From positions 102,913-166,912 of the forward strand of contig NZ_FOCK01000008.1 of NCBI RefSeq assembly GCF_900110085.1: DNA of 64,000 bases, in the 5' to 3' direction. The translations under genes were made by a program, and so were the position numbers. Each line of letters opens with the position of its first letter. The stretch's first letter is position 1. Source of the DNA: Prevotella sp. ne3005. GTDB taxonomy: Bacteria > Bacteroidota > Bacteroidia > Bacteroidales > Bacteroidaceae. The notes under the pieces were generated by a model, which was not told the origin of the DNA, made no database searches, and worked only from the letters and a program-made list of their open reading frames with translations. Of the stretch, positions 16,777 through 28,194 are shown piece after piece.

Positions 16777-19700
16777 TTACTTCTCATCGAGGACGGTTTC
16801 CTCAGCGAAATCGAGTACATTCTTGCGATTTGCCTGGATGCGCTCATACTCTTCTTTGGAACCGACGATAATCTTTTCAAACTCACGCAGGCCAGTACCG
16901 GCAGGAATCAGGTGACCGCAGATCACGTTCTCCTTCATACCCTCCAGATGGTCGACCTTTCCGCGGATGGCAGCTTCGTTGAGCACCTTCGTGGTCTCCT
17001 GGAACGATGCGGCTGACATGAACGACTTGGTCTGCAATGCGGCACGGGTGATACCCTGGAGAATCTGTGTAGACGTTGCGGGAACAGCATCACGCACCTG
17101 AACAAGTCTCAGGTCACGGCGCTTCAGCATAGAGTTCTCGTCACGCAGACGGCGGGCCGTCACAATCTGACCCTTCTGCAGGTTCTCGGAGTCACCGGCG
17201 TCGGTCACCACCTTCTTACCCCAGATACGGTCATTCTCCTCGGCGAAGTCGAGCTTGTCGACGATTTCCTGCTCGAGGAACGAAGTGTCGCCCGGCTCAT
17301 TGATCTGTACTTTACGCATCATCTGACGAACGATAATCTCAAAGTGCTTATCGTTGATCTTCACACCCTGCAGACGATACACATCCTGTACCTCATTCAC
17401 GATATACTCCTGAACGGCGGTGGGACCCTTAATAGCCAGAATGTCGGCAGGCGTAATCACACCGTCAGAAAGCGGTGTACCGGCACGTACGGCATCGTGC
17501 TCCTGTACCAGAATCTGTTTGGAGAGTGATACGAGGTAACGGCGCTGCTCACCAGTCTTTGAGGTAACAATGATTTCGCGATTACCACGCTTTACCTTAC
17601 CCATGGTAACCTCACCATCGATTTCGCTGACAACAGCGGGGTTCGATGGGTTACGAGCTTCAAAGAGCTCAGTGACACGAGGCAGACCACCAGTGATATC
17701 ACCACCCTTGGCAGCAGCACGAGGAATCTTCACGAGAGTCTCACCAGTCTTGACGGTCTGGCCATCCTCAGCAACCACGTGACCACCCACCGGGAAGTTA
17801 TAAGTACCAATGATCTCGCCATCAGCACCAATCACGTCACAGGTAGGCACCTTCGAACGGTCTTTAGATTCTGTAACGATTTTCTCTGTCAGACCTGTGG
17901 TTTCATCAGTCTCAGCACGGAAGGTGACACCTTCGATGACATCGTTGAACTTAAGACGACCGGCATACTCGGTCACGATAACGGCATTGAACGGATCCCA
18001 CTGGGCAATCTTATCGCCCTTCTTCACCTCGTCACCTCCATGGAAGTAGAGTGAAGAACCATAAGGCACATTCACGGTAGAGAGGATAATCTTGGTATTC
18101 GGATCGACGAAACGGAGTTCACCCAAACGGCTAACAACCATCTCACACTCATGACCGTCCTCATCAAACGGAACCGTGCGGACTTCCTCCAGCTCAATCA
18201 TTGCGTGTTCATATTTACATACGATGCTGGCATTAGCAGCAGCGTTGGCAGCCACACCACCGGCGTGGAACGTACGCAGTGTCAACTGAGTACCCGGCTC
18301 ACCAATAGCCTGGGCAGCAATCACACCAACAGCCTCACCCTTCTGTACCATGCGGCGTGTAGCAAGGTTACGACCGTAACATTTCATGCAAACACCCTTC
18401 TTCGACTCACAGGTGAGCACGGAACGGATCTCGACGCTCTCAATCTCAGCCTTCTCAATAGCCTCTGCGATGGGCTCGGTAATTTCCTCACCAGCCTCAA
18501 CGATGACCTCACCGGTCTTAGGATTGATGACATCATGGACCGACACACGGCCAAGGATACGCTCCGACAGACTGGAGATAATCTCATCACCACTCTTCAA
18601 GGCTGAACACTGCAGACCACGCAGGGTGCCACAGTCTTCCTCAGTGATGATCACGTCGTGAGACACGTCTACCAGACGACGGGTCAGGTAACCGGCGTCG
18701 GCCGTCTTCATGGCGGTATCGGCAAGACCCTTACGGGCACCGTGGGTAGAGATGAAGTACTCCAACACCGACATACCCTCCTTGAAGTTCGACAGAATTG
18801 GGTTCTCAATAATCTGATGTCCTTCGGCACCTGCCTTCTGAGGCTTAGCCATCAGACCACGGATACCAGAAAGTTGTTTGATCTGGTCCTTACTACCACG
18901 GGCACCAGAGTCCAGCATCATGAATACGGCGTTGAAGCCCTGGTCGGCCTCAGTCATCTGCTTCAGCAGGATGTTACCGATATCATTGTTGACGTGCGTC
19001 CAGGTATCGATGACCTGATTATAACGCTCATTGTCGGTAATGAATCCCATGTTATAGTTGTCGGTAATCTGACGTACCTCCTCATTACCTTTCTTGATCA
19101 GGTCAGCCTTCTCCTTCGGGATGATAATGTCATCGAGGTTGAACGACAGACCTGCCAGATATGCCATACGATAACCAAGGTTCTTGATACCATCGAGGAA
19201 CTCGCAAGCCTCAGCAAAGCCAACGTTCTTGATCACATTGGCGATAATGTCGCGCAGGCTCTTCTTGGAGATGACGGTATTCACGAAACCAACCTCCTTC
19301 GGAACGATGCCGTTGACGATGACACGACCTACGGATGTCTCGATCATGTGGCGCTCGGGGTTGCCGTCAACGATATCGTCGACAACCACCTTCACCAGTG
19401 CATGAAGATCACATTTGCCCTCATTATGGGCGATGATAGCCTCTTCGGGACCATAGAAGGTCAGGCCTTCACCCTTGGCACCCGGACGAATCTTGGTGAT
19501 ATAATAGAGACCAAGCACCATATCCTGTGAAGGCACCGTAATAGGAGCACCGTTGGCAGGATTCAGGATGTTATGGCTCTGGAGCATCAGAAGCTGAGCC
19601 TCAAGGATAGCCTCATTAGAGAGCGGGAGGTGTACAGCCATCTGGTCACCGTCGAAGTCAGCGTTGAACGCCGTACATGCCAGCGGGTGAAGCTGGATTG

Positions 19701-21108
19701 CCTTACCCTCGATGAGCTTCGGCTGGAAAGCCTGAATACCGAGACGGTGCAGTGTCGGTGCACGGTTCAGCAGAACGGGGTGACCCTTCATCACGTTCTC
19801 AAGGATATCCCAGATGACCGGCTCACGACGGTCCACAATCTTCTTGGCGCTCTTCACTGTCTTCACGATACCGCGCTCGATGAGCTTACGGATGATGAAC
19901 GGCTTGTAGAGCTCGGCTGCCATCAGCTTTGGCAGACCGCATTCACCCATCTTCAACTCAGGACCTACGACGATAACCGAACGAGCAGAGTAGTCAACAC
20001 GCTTACCGAGCAAGTTCTGACGGAAGCGGCCCTGCTTACCCTTCAGAGAGTCAGACAATGACTTCAGAGGACGGTTAGAGTCACTCTTCACGGCCGAAGA
20101 CTTACGGCTGTTATCGAAGAGAGAATCGACAGCTTCCTGAAGCATACGTTTCTCATTACGGAGAATCACCTCAGGGGCCTTGATCTCCATCAGTCTCTTC
20201 AGACGGTTATTACGAATGATAACACGACGATAGAGGTCGTTCAGGTCGGATGTAGCGAAACGACCACCATCCAGTGGAACGAGCGGACGGAGCTCCGGCG
20301 GTGTCACAGGGATAATCTTCATGATCATCCACTCAGGACGGTTGATACCCTTCTCTACACTCTGACGGAAAGCCTCTACCACCTGCAGACGCTTCAGAGC
20401 CTCATTCTTACGCTGTACGGAAGAGTCACTGTTGGCACGGTCGCGCAGTTCATATGACAATGAGTCAAGGTCAAGGCGGATGAGCAGGTCATAGATGGCC
20501 TCTGCACCCATCTTGGCGATGAACTTATTGGGATCGCTGTCGTCCAGATAGTCATTATCAGCCGAGATCTGGTTGTCAACGATATCATTATACTCCTCCT
20601 CAGACAGCAGGTCAAAGACATTGGAACCGATGGCATCGTTACCCTCAGCATCCTTCTTGCCTGCCATGGCACCTGGCTGAATCACCACGTAACGCTCATA
20701 ATAGATAACTGCATCGAGTTTCTTAGTAGGCAGACCGAGCAGATAGCCAATCTTATTGGGAAGGCTACGGAAATACCAGATATGCGCTACGGGCACAACA
20801 AGTTCGATGTGACCGGCACGCTCACGACGCACCTTCTTCTCTGTCACCTCTACACCGCAACGGTCGCAGACGATGCCCTTATAGCGGATGCGCTTGTACT
20901 TGCCACAGGCGCACTCATAGTCCTTTGTAGGACCGAAGATGCGCTCACAGAACAGACCGTCACGCTCCGGCTTGTAGGTACGGTAGTTGATGGTCTCGGG
21001 TTTGGTAACCTCTCCGAAGCTGCTCTCGAGGATTTCTTCGGGTGAAGCAAGTCCGATGGTAATTTTCGTGAAATTACTCTTTACTTTTGAATCTTTCTTG
21101 AAAGCCAT
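16777..21108 (-). CDS. rpoC: RNA polymerase subunit beta'
   Basis: Beta' carries the catalytic magnesium site of RNA polymerase. The 1443-residue protein has the N-terminal zinc ribbon ([20 protein letters not shown]), the active-site motif NADFDGD at residues 482-488, and the second zinc cluster ([13 protein letters not shown]) in the C-terminal third. Length fits Bacteroidetes beta'. It lies 38 bases after rpoB and is followed by a strong terminator. No frameshift or gap is visible. Confidence 0.99.
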   Translation of the reverse strand: MAFKKDSKVKSNFTKITIGLASPEEILESSFGEVTKPETINYRTYKPERDGLFCERIFGPTKDYECACGKYKRIRYKGIVCDRCGVEVTEKKVRRERAGHIELVVPVAHIWYFRSLPNKIGYLLGLPTKKLDAVIYYERYVVIQPGAMAGKKDAEGNDAIGSNVFDLLSEEEYNDIVDNQISADNDYLDDSDPNKFIAKMGAEAIYDLLIRLDLDSLSYELRDRANSDSSVQRKNEALKRLQVVEAFRQSVEKGINRPEWMIMKIIPVTPPELRPLVPLDGGRFATSDLNDLYRRVIIRNNRLKRLMEIKAPEVILRNEKRMLQEAVDSLFDNSRKSSAVKSDSNRPLKSLSDSLKGKQGRFRQNLLGKRVDYSARSVIVVGPELKMGECGLPKLMAAELYKPFIIRKLIERGIVKTVKSAKKIVDRREPVIWDILENVMKGHPVLLNRAPTLHRLGIQAFQPKLIEGKAIQLHPLACTAFNADFDGDQMAVHLPLSNEAILEAQLLMLQSHNILNPANGAPITVPSQDMVLGLYYITKIRPGAKGEGLTFYGPEEAIIAHNEGKCDLHALVKVVVDDIVDGNPERHMIETSVGRVIVNGIVPKEVGFVNTVISKKSLRDIIANVIKNVGFAEACEFLDGIKNLGYRMAYLAGLSFNLDDIIIPKEKADLIKKGNEEVRQITDNYNMGFITDNERYNQVIDTWTHVNNDIGNILLKQMTEADQGFNAVFMMLDSGARGSKDQIKQLSGIRGLMAKPQKAGAEGHQIIENPILSNFKEGMSVLEYFISTHGARKGLADTAMKTADAGYLTRRLVDVSHDVIITEEDCGTLRGLQCSALKSGDEIISSLSERILGRVSVHDVINPKTGEVIVEAGEEITEPIAEAIEKAEIESVEIRSVLTCESKKGVCMKCYGRNLATRRMVQKGEAVGVIAAQAIGEPGTQLTLRTFHAGGVAANAAANASIVCKYEHAMIELEEVRTVPFDEDGHECEMVVSRLGELRFVDPNTKIILSTVNVPYGSSLYFHGGDEVKKGDKIAQWDPFNAVIVTEYAGRLKFNDVIEGVTFRAETDETTGLTEKIVTESKDRSKVPTCDVIGADGEIIGTYNFPVGGHVVAEDGQTVKTGETLVKIPRAAAKGGDITGGLPRVTELFEARNPSNPAVVSEIDGEVTMGKVKRGNREIIVTSKTGEQRRYLVSLSKQILVQEHDAVRAGTPLSDGVITPADILAIKGPTAVQEYIVNEVQDVYRLQGVKINDKHFEIIVRQMMRKVQINEPGDTSFLEQEIVDKLDFAEENDRIWGKKVVTDAGDSENLQKGQIVTARRLRDENSMLKRRDLRLVQVRDAVPATSTQILQGITRAALQTKSFMSAASFQETTKVLNEAAIRGKVDHLEGMKENVICGHLIPAGTGLREFEKIIVGSKEEYERIQANRKNVLDFAEETVLDEK

Positions 21109-21146
21109 ATTTCAATTTTACCTTTTTTCTTGTTTACCTTATATTA

Positions 21147-24100
21147 TTAATCAAGCGTGATGCTCAGGCCGAGACCGCGCAACTCGTGCAGCAGCACATT
21201 GAGTGACTCGGGAATACCCGGCGTAGGCATGGGCTCACCCTTGACAATGGCCTCGTAAGCCTTCGAACGGCCTACGGTATCATCAGACTTGATGGTCAGA
21301 ATCTCCTGAAGCACATGGCTTGCACCGAATGCCTCCAGAGCCCAGACCTCCATCTCACCAAAACGCTGGCCACCAAACTGTGCCTTACCACCGAGCGGCT
21401 GCTGGGTAATAAGACTGTACGGACCAATCGAACGGGCGTGCATCTTATCCTCAACCATGTGACCGAGCTTCAGGAAGTAGGTGATACCTACCGTTGCCGG
21501 CTGGTCGAACATCTCACCCGTCTCACCGTCATAGAGGTGAGTAGAGCAGAGACGAGGCAGGCCTGCCTTGTCGGTCCACTCTGCCAGGTCGTCCAGCTTG
21601 GCACCATCGAAGATCGGGGTAGCGAACTTCACACCGAGACGCTTACCGGCAGCACCGAGGATAGCCTCGAAGATCTGACCGAGGTTCATACGTGAAGGCA
21701 CACCCAGCGGGTTCAGCACGAGGTCAACAGGACGACCATCCTCAAGGAACGGCATATCCTCCTGACGCACCACCTTCGACACGATACCCTTGTTACCGTG
21801 ACGACCGGCGAGTTTGTCACCCACACCAATCTTACGTTTCTTGGCCACATAGACCTTTGCCATCTGCAGAATACCGTTGGGCAGCTCGTCACCAATGGTG
21901 ATGGCAAACTTACGGCGCTTCAGCTCTGCATCCAGCAACTTGTATTTCTTCATAAAGTTGATAATCAGCTTGGCTATCAACTCATTCTTATGCTCATCAT
22001 TTGTCCAGTTGCTGATCTGAACGTCACCATACTCGAGGTTACGCAGGGCGGTAGCAGTGAACTTACTGCCCTTGGTGATAATCTCAGCACCAGTATAATC
22101 CTTCACACCCTGAGAGGTCTTACCCTTCGTCAACTCCAGGAGCTTGTCAATCAGGATATCCTTCAGGTCGCCAACCTTAGCATCATACTCCTCGTCAATC
22201 TTAGCCAACGTGATCTTATCCTGCTGCTTCGACTTACGATCCTTGATGGCACGGGCAAACAGTTTCTTATCAATGATAACACCCGACAGTGAAGGATTGG
22301 CCTTCAGTGAAGAATCCTTTACGTCACCGGCCTTGTCACCGAAGATGGCACGGAGCAACTTCTCCTCAGGTGAAGGATCGCTCTCACCCTTCGGCGAGAT
22401 CTTACCAATCAGGATATCACCAGGCTCCACACGAGCACCGACACGGATGATACCATTCTCGTCGAGGTCCTTGGTAGCCTCCTCAGAGACATTGGGGATA
22501 TCAGCCGTGAACTCCTCAACACCACGCTTGGTCTCACGAACATCCAGCGTATACTCATCCACATGTACAGAGGTGAGCACATCCTCGCGAACGATACGCT
22601 CGTTAAGCACAATGGCATCCTCATAGTTGTAACCCTTCCAAGGCATGTAAGCCACGAGCAGGTTACGACCCAGAGCCAACTCACCATTCTCCGTAGCATA
22701 ACCCTCAGTCAGGATGTCACCCTTCTTCACACGCTGGCCCTTCTCACAGATAGGACGCAGGTCGATGGTCATGTTCTGGTTCGTACGGCGGAACTTAGCG
22801 ATACGATACTCCTTCAGAGCGGGCTCGAAGCTGACGAACTCTTCGTCCTCGGTACGGTCGTAAAGGATACGGATCGTAGTGGCATCCACGTACTCAACCA
22901 CACCCTCACCCTCTGCAGTCACCATCGTACGAGAGTCTTCACAAACCTGCTTCTCGATACCGGTACCTACGATAGGAGCCTCATTGTGAAGCAGAGGCAC
23001 AGCCTGACGCATCATGTTCGATCCCATCAGTGCACGGTGGGCATCATCGTGCTCCAAGAACGGAATCAACGAGGCTGCAATAGAAGCGATCTGCTGCGGA
23101 GAGACATCCATCAAGTCCACATCTGTGGGAGGTACCACGGGGAAGTCAGCGTCCTGACGACACTTCACAACCTCACGGATGAACGTTCCGTCATCATTCA
23201 GCGGAGCATTACCCTGACCGATGATGTGCTCAGACTCTTCCTCTGCGGTGAGGTAGACAATCTCATTGTTATCGAGGTTGGCAACACCATTCTCCACCTT
23301 ACGGTAAGGAGTCTGGATGAAGCCGAGTTCATTAATCTTTGCATAGACACACAGTGACGAGATCAGACCGATGTTCGGACCCTCAGGGCTCTCAATCGGG
23401 CAGAGACGACCATAGTGTGTGTAGTGTACGTCACGTACCTCAAAGCCTGCACGCTCACGTGACAGACCGCCAGGGCCCAGGGCGGAGAGACGGCGCTTGT
23501 GGGTCACCTCAGCCAGCGGGTTCGTCTGGTCCATGAACTGTGACAGCGGGTTGGTACCGAAGAACGAGTTGATCACGCTGGAGATAGTCTTCGCGTTGAT
23601 CAGGTCTGTCGGCTGGAACACCTCATTATCACGTACGTTCATACGCTCACGGATGGTACGGCTCATACGGGCCAGACCGATGGAGAACTGATTAGACAGC
23701 TGTTCACCAACGGTACGTACACGACGGTTTGACAGGTGGTCGATATCATCGACGGCTGCCTTGGAGTTGACGAGCTGGATCAGGTACTTGATAATCTCAA
23801 TGATATCCTCCTTGGTCAGCACGCGCACATCCATATCGGTGTCGAGACCAAGCTTCTTATTAATACGGTAGCGACCCACATCACCCAGGTCATAGCGCTT
23901 GTCAGAGAAGAAGAGGTTCTGGATCACCTCACGGGCGCTGGCATCATCTGCAGGGTCGGCATTGCGCAACTGACGATAGATGTAGAGCACGGCCTCCTTC
24001 TCAGAGTTCGATGTATCCTTGGCCAGGGTGTTGAAGATAATAGAGTAATCCTGGGCCATCGACTCGTCCTTATGTACGAGGATGGTCTGGGCACCACTCT

Positions 24101-24959
24101 CCAGAATCTGCATCATGTTGTCCTCGGTAATCTCGGTCTCACGCTCCATGAGCACCTCATTACGCTCGATGGAAACAACCTCGCCAGTATCCTCATCCAC
24201 GAAATCCTCGTTCCAGCTCTTCAGCACACGGGCAGCAAGCTTACATCCCTGCACCTTCTTCAGGGCAGTCTTGTTCACCTTCACCTCCTCAGCGAGGTCG
24301 AAGATCTGCAGGATGTCCTTATCAGTCTCATAACCGATGGCACGCAACAAGGTGGTAACGGGCAATTTCTTCTTACGGTCGATATACGCATACATCACAT
24401 TATTGATGTCGGTAGCGAACTCGATCCATGATCCCTTGAACGGGATGATACGTGCAGAGTAAAGCAGCGTACCGTTGGCATGTACACTCTGTCCGAAGAA
24501 CACGCCGGGAGAACGGTGCAACTGAGATACAACAACACGCTCGGCTCCATTGATAACGAACGTACCATTGGCGGTCATATAGGGAATCGGTCCCAGGAAC
24601 ACATCCTGGACAACCGTATCAAAATCCTCATGATCCGGGTCAGTACAATACAGTTTCAGCTTAGCCTTCAAAGGCACACTATAGGTCAGGCCACGCTCCA
24701 GACACTCGTCGATGGAGTAGCGGGGCGGGTCAATATAGTAATCCAGGAACTCAAGAACGAAGTTATTACGCGTGTCGGTGATAGGGAAGTTCTCTGCGAA
24801 CACCTTATACAAACCGTCATTCTTGCGTTCCTCAGGCGGAGTGTCCAACTGCAGGAAGTCTTTGAATGACTTTAATTGCACATCAAGGAAATCCGGAAAC
24901 GGCATGGGATTCTTGACGCTGCCAAAGTTTACTCTGTTATCAATGATTTTTGAAGCCAT
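21147..24959 (-). CDS. rpoB: RNA polymerase subunit beta
   Basis: Beta forms one side of the RNA polymerase cleft. The 1270 residues include the rifampicin region at about 465-500 ([19 protein letters not shown], then [20 protein letters not shown]), in which the Asp, His, Arg and Ser positions commonly changed in resistant strains keep their usual residues. The C terminus has the conserved [21 protein letters not shown] hairpin with a U tract lies between rplL and rpoB. Confidence 0.99.
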   Translation of the reverse strand: MASKIIDNRVNFGSVKNPMPFPDFLDVQLKSFKDFLQLDTPPEERKNDGLYKVFAENFPITDTRNNFVLEFLDYYIDPPRYSIDECLERGLTYSVPLKAKLKLYCTDPDHEDFDTVVQDVFLGPIPYMTANGTFVINGAERVVVSQLHRSPGVFFGQSVHANGTLLYSARIIPFKGSWIEFATDINNVMYAYIDRKKKLPVTTLLRAIGYETDKDILQIFDLAEEVKVNKTALKKVQGCKLAARVLKSWNEDFVDEDTGEVVSIERNEVLMERETEITEDNMMQILESGAQTILVHKDESMAQDYSIIFNTLAKDTSNSEKEAVLYIYRQLRNADPADDASAREVIQNLFFSDKRYDLGDVGRYRINKKLGLDTDMDVRVLTKEDIIEIIKYLIQLVNSKAAVDDIDHLSNRRVRTVGEQLSNQFSIGLARMSRTIRERMNVRDNEVFQPTDLINAKTISSVINSFFGTNPLSQFMDQTNPLAEVTHKRRLSALGPGGLSRERAGFEVRDVHYTHYGRLCPIESPEGPNIGLISSLCVYAKINELGFIQTPYRKVENGVANLDNNEIVYLTAEEESEHIIGQGNAPLNDDGTFIREVVKCRQDADFPVVPPTDVDLMDVSPQQIASIAASLIPFLEHDDAHRALMGSNMMRQAVPLLHNEAPIVGTGIEKQVCEDSRTMVTAEGEGVVEYVDATTIRILYDRTEDEEFVSFEPALKEYRIAKFRRTNQNMTIDLRPICEKGQRVKKGDILTEGYATENGELALGRNLLVAYMPWKGYNYEDAIVLNERIVREDVLTSVHVDEYTLDVRETKRGVEEFTADIPNVSEEATKDLDENGIIRVGARVEPGDILIGKISPKGESDPSPEEKLLRAIFGDKAGDVKDSSLKANPSLSGVIIDKKLFARAIKDRKSKQQDKITLAKIDEEYDAKVGDLKDILIDKLLELTKGKTSQGVKDYTGAEIITKGSKFTATALRNLEYGDVQISNWTNDEHKNELIAKLIINFMKKYKLLDAELKRRKFAITIGDELPNGILQMAKVYVAKKRKIGVGDKLAGRHGNKGIVSKVVRQEDMPFLEDGRPVDLVLNPLGVPSRMNLGQIFEAILGAAGKRLGVKFATPIFDGAKLDDLAEWTDKAGLPRLCSTHLYDGETGEMFDQPATVGITYFLKLGHMVEDKMHARSIGPYSLITQQPLGGKAQFGGQRFGEMEVWALEAFGASHVLQEILTIKSDDTVGRSKAYEAIVKGEPMPTPGIPESLNVLLHELRGLGLSITLD

Positions 24960-25030
24960 ATTTTATTTCTTCTTGTTGATTCTTACAACCGGTTTATCCG
25001 GAACAATCCGGATTATCCGGATCAAGAGAC

Positions 25031-25066
25031 AAAAAATGGTCGGGAACTCTCTACTGGAGAGCCCCC
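25031..25066 (-). terminator. Hairpin with U tract between rplL and rpoB (probable partial terminator)
   Basis: On the minus strand a hairpin (25042-25066; CTCTC/GAGAG core flanked by G and C runs) is followed after a few bases by six U (25031-25036). In many bacteria a partial terminator at this place lowers rpoBC relative to rplJL. The flanking 24960-25030 also has four ATCCGGA-type units (25001-25023). Confidence 0.6.
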
Positions 25067-25091
25067 AACCACATAGGTATTGTTGTGCGAA

Positions 25092-25472
25092 TTACTTCAG
25101 CTCAACCTCAGCACCAGCAGCCTCGATGGTCTTCTTCAGATTCTCAGCCTCGTCCTTAGACAGACCCTCCTTAATGGTAGCGGGGGCACCGTCAACCAGA
25201 TCCTTAGCTTCCTTCAGACCAAGACCACAAGCCTCCTTAACGGCCTTTACAACCTGGAGCTTAGCAGCACCTGCAGACTTCAGAACAACGTCGAAAGAAG
25301 TCTTCTCCTCAGCAGCAGCGGCCTCGCCACCAGCTGCAGGACCGGCTGCAACAGCAACAGCTGCAGCTGCGGGCTCAATTCCATACTCGTCCTTCAGGAC
25401 TGTTGCCAACTCGTTTACTTCCTTAACAGTCAGATTTACCAACTGCTCAGCAATAGCTTTAATATCTGCCAT
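25092..25472 (-). CDS. rplL: 50S ribosomal protein L7/L12
   Basis: L7/L12 dimers form the ribosomal stalk that recruits translation GTPases. The 126-residue protein has an N-terminal helical dimer domain, an Ala-rich hinge ([20 protein letters not shown], about residues 33-54) and the C-terminal domain [19 protein letters not shown]...[14 protein letters not shown]. It lies 47 bases after rplJ. Confidence 0.98.
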   Translation of the reverse strand: MADIKAIAEQLVNLTVKEVNELATVLKDEYGIEPAAAAVAVAAGPAAGGEAAAAEEKTSFDVVLKSAGAAKLQVVKAVKEACGLGLKEAKDLVDGAPATIKEGLSKDEAENLKKTIEAAGAEVELK

Positions 25473-25519
25473 TTTATTTAAAATTTTAATTGTTTTTAAT
25501 GTTAATGTTACTTGTTCGC

Positions 25520-26035
25520 TTATTTGTTACGCTCAGCGATAGCGTCAAGCAGACCGTGGATCTTACCACCAGCATTCAAGCCAGATACGACATTCTTGAT
25601 CGGCGACTGCAGCAGAGCCACAACATCGGCGATAAGTTCGTTCTTGCTCTTGATAGCTACCAGCTCATCAAGTTTGTCAGCACCTACGAAGAAGCTCTCC
25701 TCAGCATATGCACCCTTCAGGGCGGGGATACCTTCCTTCTTGTACTCCTTAATCAACTTGGCAGGCTCGTTAGCTGTCTGGGTGAACATGATAGCAGTGT
25801 TACCCTTCAGGCAGTCATACAACGGTGAGTAATCTATCTCAGAGGCCTCAAATGCCTTGTGCAGAAGCTTGTTCTTCACAACCAGCAGTTTGATTTCGCT
25901 CTTGAAGCACTTGCGACGGAGGTCAGAGGTCTTAGCAGCATTCAGTCCGGTAAGGTCTACCAGATAGAAATGAGGATAAGCCTTTAACTGCTCTCCGAGT
26001 TCTACGATGATAGTATCTTTTACTTCCTTTTTCAT
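25520..26035 (-). CDS. rplJ: 50S ribosomal protein L10
   Basis: L10 anchors the L7/L12 dimers on 23S rRNA. The 171 residues begin [20 protein letters not shown] and contain [20 protein letters not shown] and [10 protein letters not shown]. Length is normal. In many bacteria the L10-L7/L12 complex represses its own mRNA; the spacer upstream (26036-26064) is only 29 bases of AATTTTCAATT-type repeat, so no room for a classical leader exists between rplA and rplJ. Confidence 0.97.
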   Translation of the reverse strand: MKKEVKDTIIVELGEQLKAYPHFYLVDLTGLNAAKTSDLRRKCFKSEIKLLVVKNKLLHKAFEASEIDYSPLYDCLKGNTAIMFTQTANEPAKLIKEYKKEGIPALKGAYAEESFFVGADKLDELVAIKSKNELIADVVALLQSPIKNVVSGLNAGGKIHGLLDAIAERNK

Positions 26036-26064
26036 TTCAATCTTTCAATTTTCAATTATCAATT
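26036..26064. repeat. AATTTTCAATT low-complexity spacer between rplA and rplJ
   Basis: The spacer reads as three TTTCAATT/TATCAATT units, the same family as at 4159-4204. It lies inside a certain operon and separates two ribosomal protein genes. Confidence 0.65.
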
Positions 26065-26757
26065 TTACTCAACTGATTTAGGATCTACCTTGATACCCAT
26101 ACTCATAGTGCTCGAGAGGAAAATACTCTTGATGTATGTACCCTTGGCGGCAGCAGGCTTCAGCTTGATAATGGTAGAGATGAACTCCTTCGCATTCTCA
26201 AAGATCTGATCTGCAGTGAAGGTCACTTTACCGATTGACGTGTGGACGATACCAGCCTTGTCAACCTTAAAGTCAATCTTACCCTGCTTTACTTCCTTTA
26301 CAGCCTTAGCAACATCCATAGTAACAGTACCGCTCTTGGGGTTTGGCATCAGGCCACGAGGACCGAGCACACGGCCGAGAGGACCTAACTTACCCATGCA
26401 AGAGGGCATCGTGATGATAACATCAACATCTGTCCAACCGCCCTTGATCTTTTCGATATATTCGTCAAGACCAACATAGTCGGCACCTGCTTCCTTAGCA
26501 GCAGCTTCCTGATCAGGGGTACAGAGAGCGAGCACGCGAGTGACCTTACCAGTACCGTTCGGCAGCGATACCACGCCACGAACCATCTGGTTAGCCTTAC
26601 GCGGGTCAACGCCCAAGCGTACATCGATATCTACTGAAGCCTCAAACTTGGTGGTGGTAATCTCCTTCACCAGTGCAGCGGCTTCTTTCAAAGAGTATGC
26701 TTTCCCTGCTTCAACCTTATCAGCTACCAACTTTTGATTTTTTGTCAGTTTACTCAT
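26065..26757 (-). CDS. rplA: 50S ribosomal protein L1
   Basis: L1 forms the mobile L1 stalk at the E site and in many bacteria represses the rplK-rplA mRNA. The 230-residue protein starts [21 protein letters not shown] and has the signature [20 protein letters not shown] and the second-domain block [16 protein letters not shown]. It lies 21 bases after rplK. Confidence 0.98.
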   Translation of the reverse strand: MSKLTKNQKLVADKVEAGKAYSLKEAAALVKEITTTKFEASVDIDVRLGVDPRKANQMVRGVVSLPNGTGKVTRVLALCTPDQEAAAKEAGADYVGLDEYIEKIKGGWTDVDVIITMPSCMGKLGPLGRVLGPRGLMPNPKSGTVTMDVAKAVKEVKQGKIDFKVDKAGIVHTSIGKVTFTADQIFENAKEFISTIIKLKPAAAKGTYIKSIFLSSTMSMGIKVDPKSVE

Positions 26758-26778
26758 TGTTCTAATTGAAGTTATTAA

Positions 26779-27219
26779 TTATTTACCAGGGAAGTCCCCT
26801 TTTACAGTGATACCCATACTACGGGCTGTACCTGCAATCAGCTTCATAGCTGACTCAACGGTAAAGCAGTTCAAGTCCTTCATCTTGTCCTCTGCAATAG
26901 CTTTCACCTGATCCCAGGTCACGGATGCAACCTTCTTACGGTTGGGCTCTGCAGAACCGCTCTTAACCTTGGCAGCCTCCTTCAGCTGTACAGCTGCGGG
27001 AGGAGTCTTCAGCTCGAACGTGAATGACTTGTCAGTGTAGTAAGTGATAACGACAGGGATAATCTTACCTGCCTTATCCTGGGTTCTGGCGTTGAACTCT
27101 TTGCAGAATCCCATAATGTTGATACCCTTAGAACCCAGAGCAGGTCCTACTGGGGGCGAGGGATTTGCAGCGCCACCTTTAATCTGTAATTTGATTAATC
27201 CAGCAACTTCTTTAGCCAT
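26779..27219 (-). CDS. rplK: 50S ribosomal protein L11
   Basis: L11 forms the base of the stalk and senses stalled tRNA for RelA; it is the thiostrepton target. The 146 residues contain the N-terminal loop [24 protein letters not shown] and the C-terminal [10 protein letters not shown] 94-base leader containing a GGGAG/CTCCC hairpin (27257-27273) lies upstream. Confidence 0.98.
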   Translation of the reverse strand: MAKEVAGLIKLQIKGGAANPSPPVGPALGSKGINIMGFCKEFNARTQDKAGKIIPVVITYYTDKSFTFELKTPPAAVQLKEAAKVKSGSAEPNRKKVASVTWDQVKAIAEDKMKDLNCFTVESAMKLIAGTARSMGITVKGDFPGK

Positions 27220-27256
27220 TTCTGTTAATAATTTATTGAATTGTTATATAAGCCTT

Positions 27257-27284
27257 GGGAGTGGAAGCCTCCCGCAACCATATA
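27257..27284 (-). promoter_or_regulatory. Leader hairpin upstream of rplK
   Basis: On the minus strand the sequence TATGGTTGC is followed by a GGGAG-GCTTCCA-CTCCC hairpin, about 40 bases before rplK. A similar TATGTGGTTGGGGG element precedes the hairpin between rplL and rpoB. Its role, for example as a site for L1, is only a guess. Confidence 0.35.
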
Positions 27285-27313
27285 TAGAATCGGCATACCG
27301 TAACAATTATGCC

Positions 27314-27859
27314 CTATTCTTTCTCTACTTGATTATAATTAAGTTCCAGAGGTGTCTTACGACCGAAGATCTTAACCATGACCTTCAACTTATGCTTCTC
27401 CGCATTCACCTCCTCAATGATTCCGCTAAATCCACTGAAAGGACCATCGGTCACCTTGACAGCTTCATCTACCATATAAGGTACGCTGATCTCCTCACTC
27501 TTGATCTCCGTCTCCTCGGCAACACCCAGGATACGGTTGATGTCAGACTGCTTGACAGGCGTGGGGTTATCCATACCGCCAAGGAAGCCCAGCACATTGG
27601 GGATGAAGCGCAAAGTGGAAGCCATCTCACCAACGAGATTAGCCTCTACGAGCACATAACCCGGAAGGAACAGCTTCTCCTTAACAACACGCTTGCCATT
27701 GCGGAGCTGCGCATACTTCTCTGTCGGCAGTAAAATCTGACTGACATTAGAAGCAAGAAAAGCATCCTTCTTCATCAGAGCCTCTAAATACTCCTTGACC
27801 TTGCCTTCCTTACCACTTACAGCGCGAAGCACATACCATTTCATTCCTGACTGAGCCAT
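27314..27859 (-). CDS. nusG: Transcription termination/antitermination factor NusG
   Basis: NusG binds RNA polymerase and couples it to the ribosome or to Rho. The 181-residue protein has the NGN domain (MKWYVLRAVSGKEGKVKEYLE; FLPGYVLVEANLVGEMASTLR) and a C-terminal KOW domain (VTDGPFSGFSGIIEEVNAEK, about residues 129-148). It lies 15 bases after secE in the conserved secE-nusG-rplK order. Confidence 0.97.
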   Translation of the reverse strand: MAQSGMKWYVLRAVSGKEGKVKEYLEALMKKDAFLASNVSQILLPTEKYAQLRNGKRVVKEKLFLPGYVLVEANLVGEMASTLRFIPNVLGFLGGMDNPTPVKQSDINRILGVAEETEIKSEEISVPYMVDEAVKVTDGPFSGFSGIIEEVNAEKHKLKVMVKIFGRKTPLELNYNQVEKE

Positions 27860-27874
27860 CTCTCTACAAATGTA

Positions 27875-28066
27875 TTAGCCCGGATAAACCAGACTCATAA
27901 ACGACTTGAATACAAAATCCATTGCCCACACCACCAAAGCGATAATCAGCGAAGCGGAAAGTACTACCACTGCGCTGTGCGTCAACTCCTTACGGGTCGG
28001 CCAAGTTGTCTTATGCGCAAGCTCGTCATAACAAGCCTTGCAATAATTAATGATCTTCTTAAACAT
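27875..28066 (-). CDS. secE: Preprotein translocase subunit SecE
   Basis: SecE clamps the SecY channel. The 63-residue single-span form is normal outside gammaproteobacteria: an amphipathic helix (YCKACYDELAHKTTWPTRKEL) leads into one membrane helix (HSAVVVLSASLIIALVVWAM). It lies between tRNA-Trp (15 bases upstream) and nusG, a widely conserved place. Confidence 0.95.
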   Translation of the reverse strand: MFKKIINYCKACYDELAHKTTWPTRKELTHSAVVVLSASLIIALVVWAMDFVFKSFMSLVYPG

Positions 28067-28081
28067 ATCCTGTTATATTTG

Positions 28082-28154
28082 CACGGGAAGGAGGACTCGA
28101 ACCCACGACCCTCGGTTTTGGAGACCGATGCTCTACCAACTGAGCTATTCCCGT
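28082..28154 (-). tRNA. tRNA-Trp (anticodon CCA)
   Basis: A complete 73-base cloverleaf: acceptor arms ACGGGAA (28148-28154) and TTCCCGT (28083-28089), D arm AGCTCAGTTGGTAGAGC, anticodon loop TCTCCAAAA with CCA, and T loop GGTTCGAGTCC. CCA is not encoded at the 3' end. It lies between tuf and secE, the usual place for tRNA-Trp. Confidence 0.95.
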
Positions 28155-28157
28155 AAA

Positions 28158-28186
28158 TTAAGCCCTCGCTGCTTGCGAGGGCTTAA
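28158..28186 (-). terminator. Hairpin between tuf and tRNA-Trp
   Basis: A perfect 12-base stem (28158-28169 with 28175-28186) with a 5-base loop lies 8 bases after the tuf stop and 4 before the tRNA. On the minus strand only a short AATTT follows, so it may be a partial terminator or a processing site that frees tRNA-Trp and the secE mRNA. Confidence 0.5.
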
Positions 28187-28194
28187 GACTTATA

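Noticed and set aside
18658..19530. Long plus-strand open frame of 290 codons
   Set aside because: It lies wholly inside rpoC on the opposite strand; strong codon bias in the real gene leaves the antisense frame open. The translation shows no domain.
22563..23357. Plus-strand open frame of 264 codons
   Set aside because: Antisense to rpoB, same reason.
23470..23560. rpoB rifampicin region checked for resistance-type residues
   Set aside because: Key positions keep the usual residues by eye; the remaining differences from E. coli are common in Bacteroidetes.
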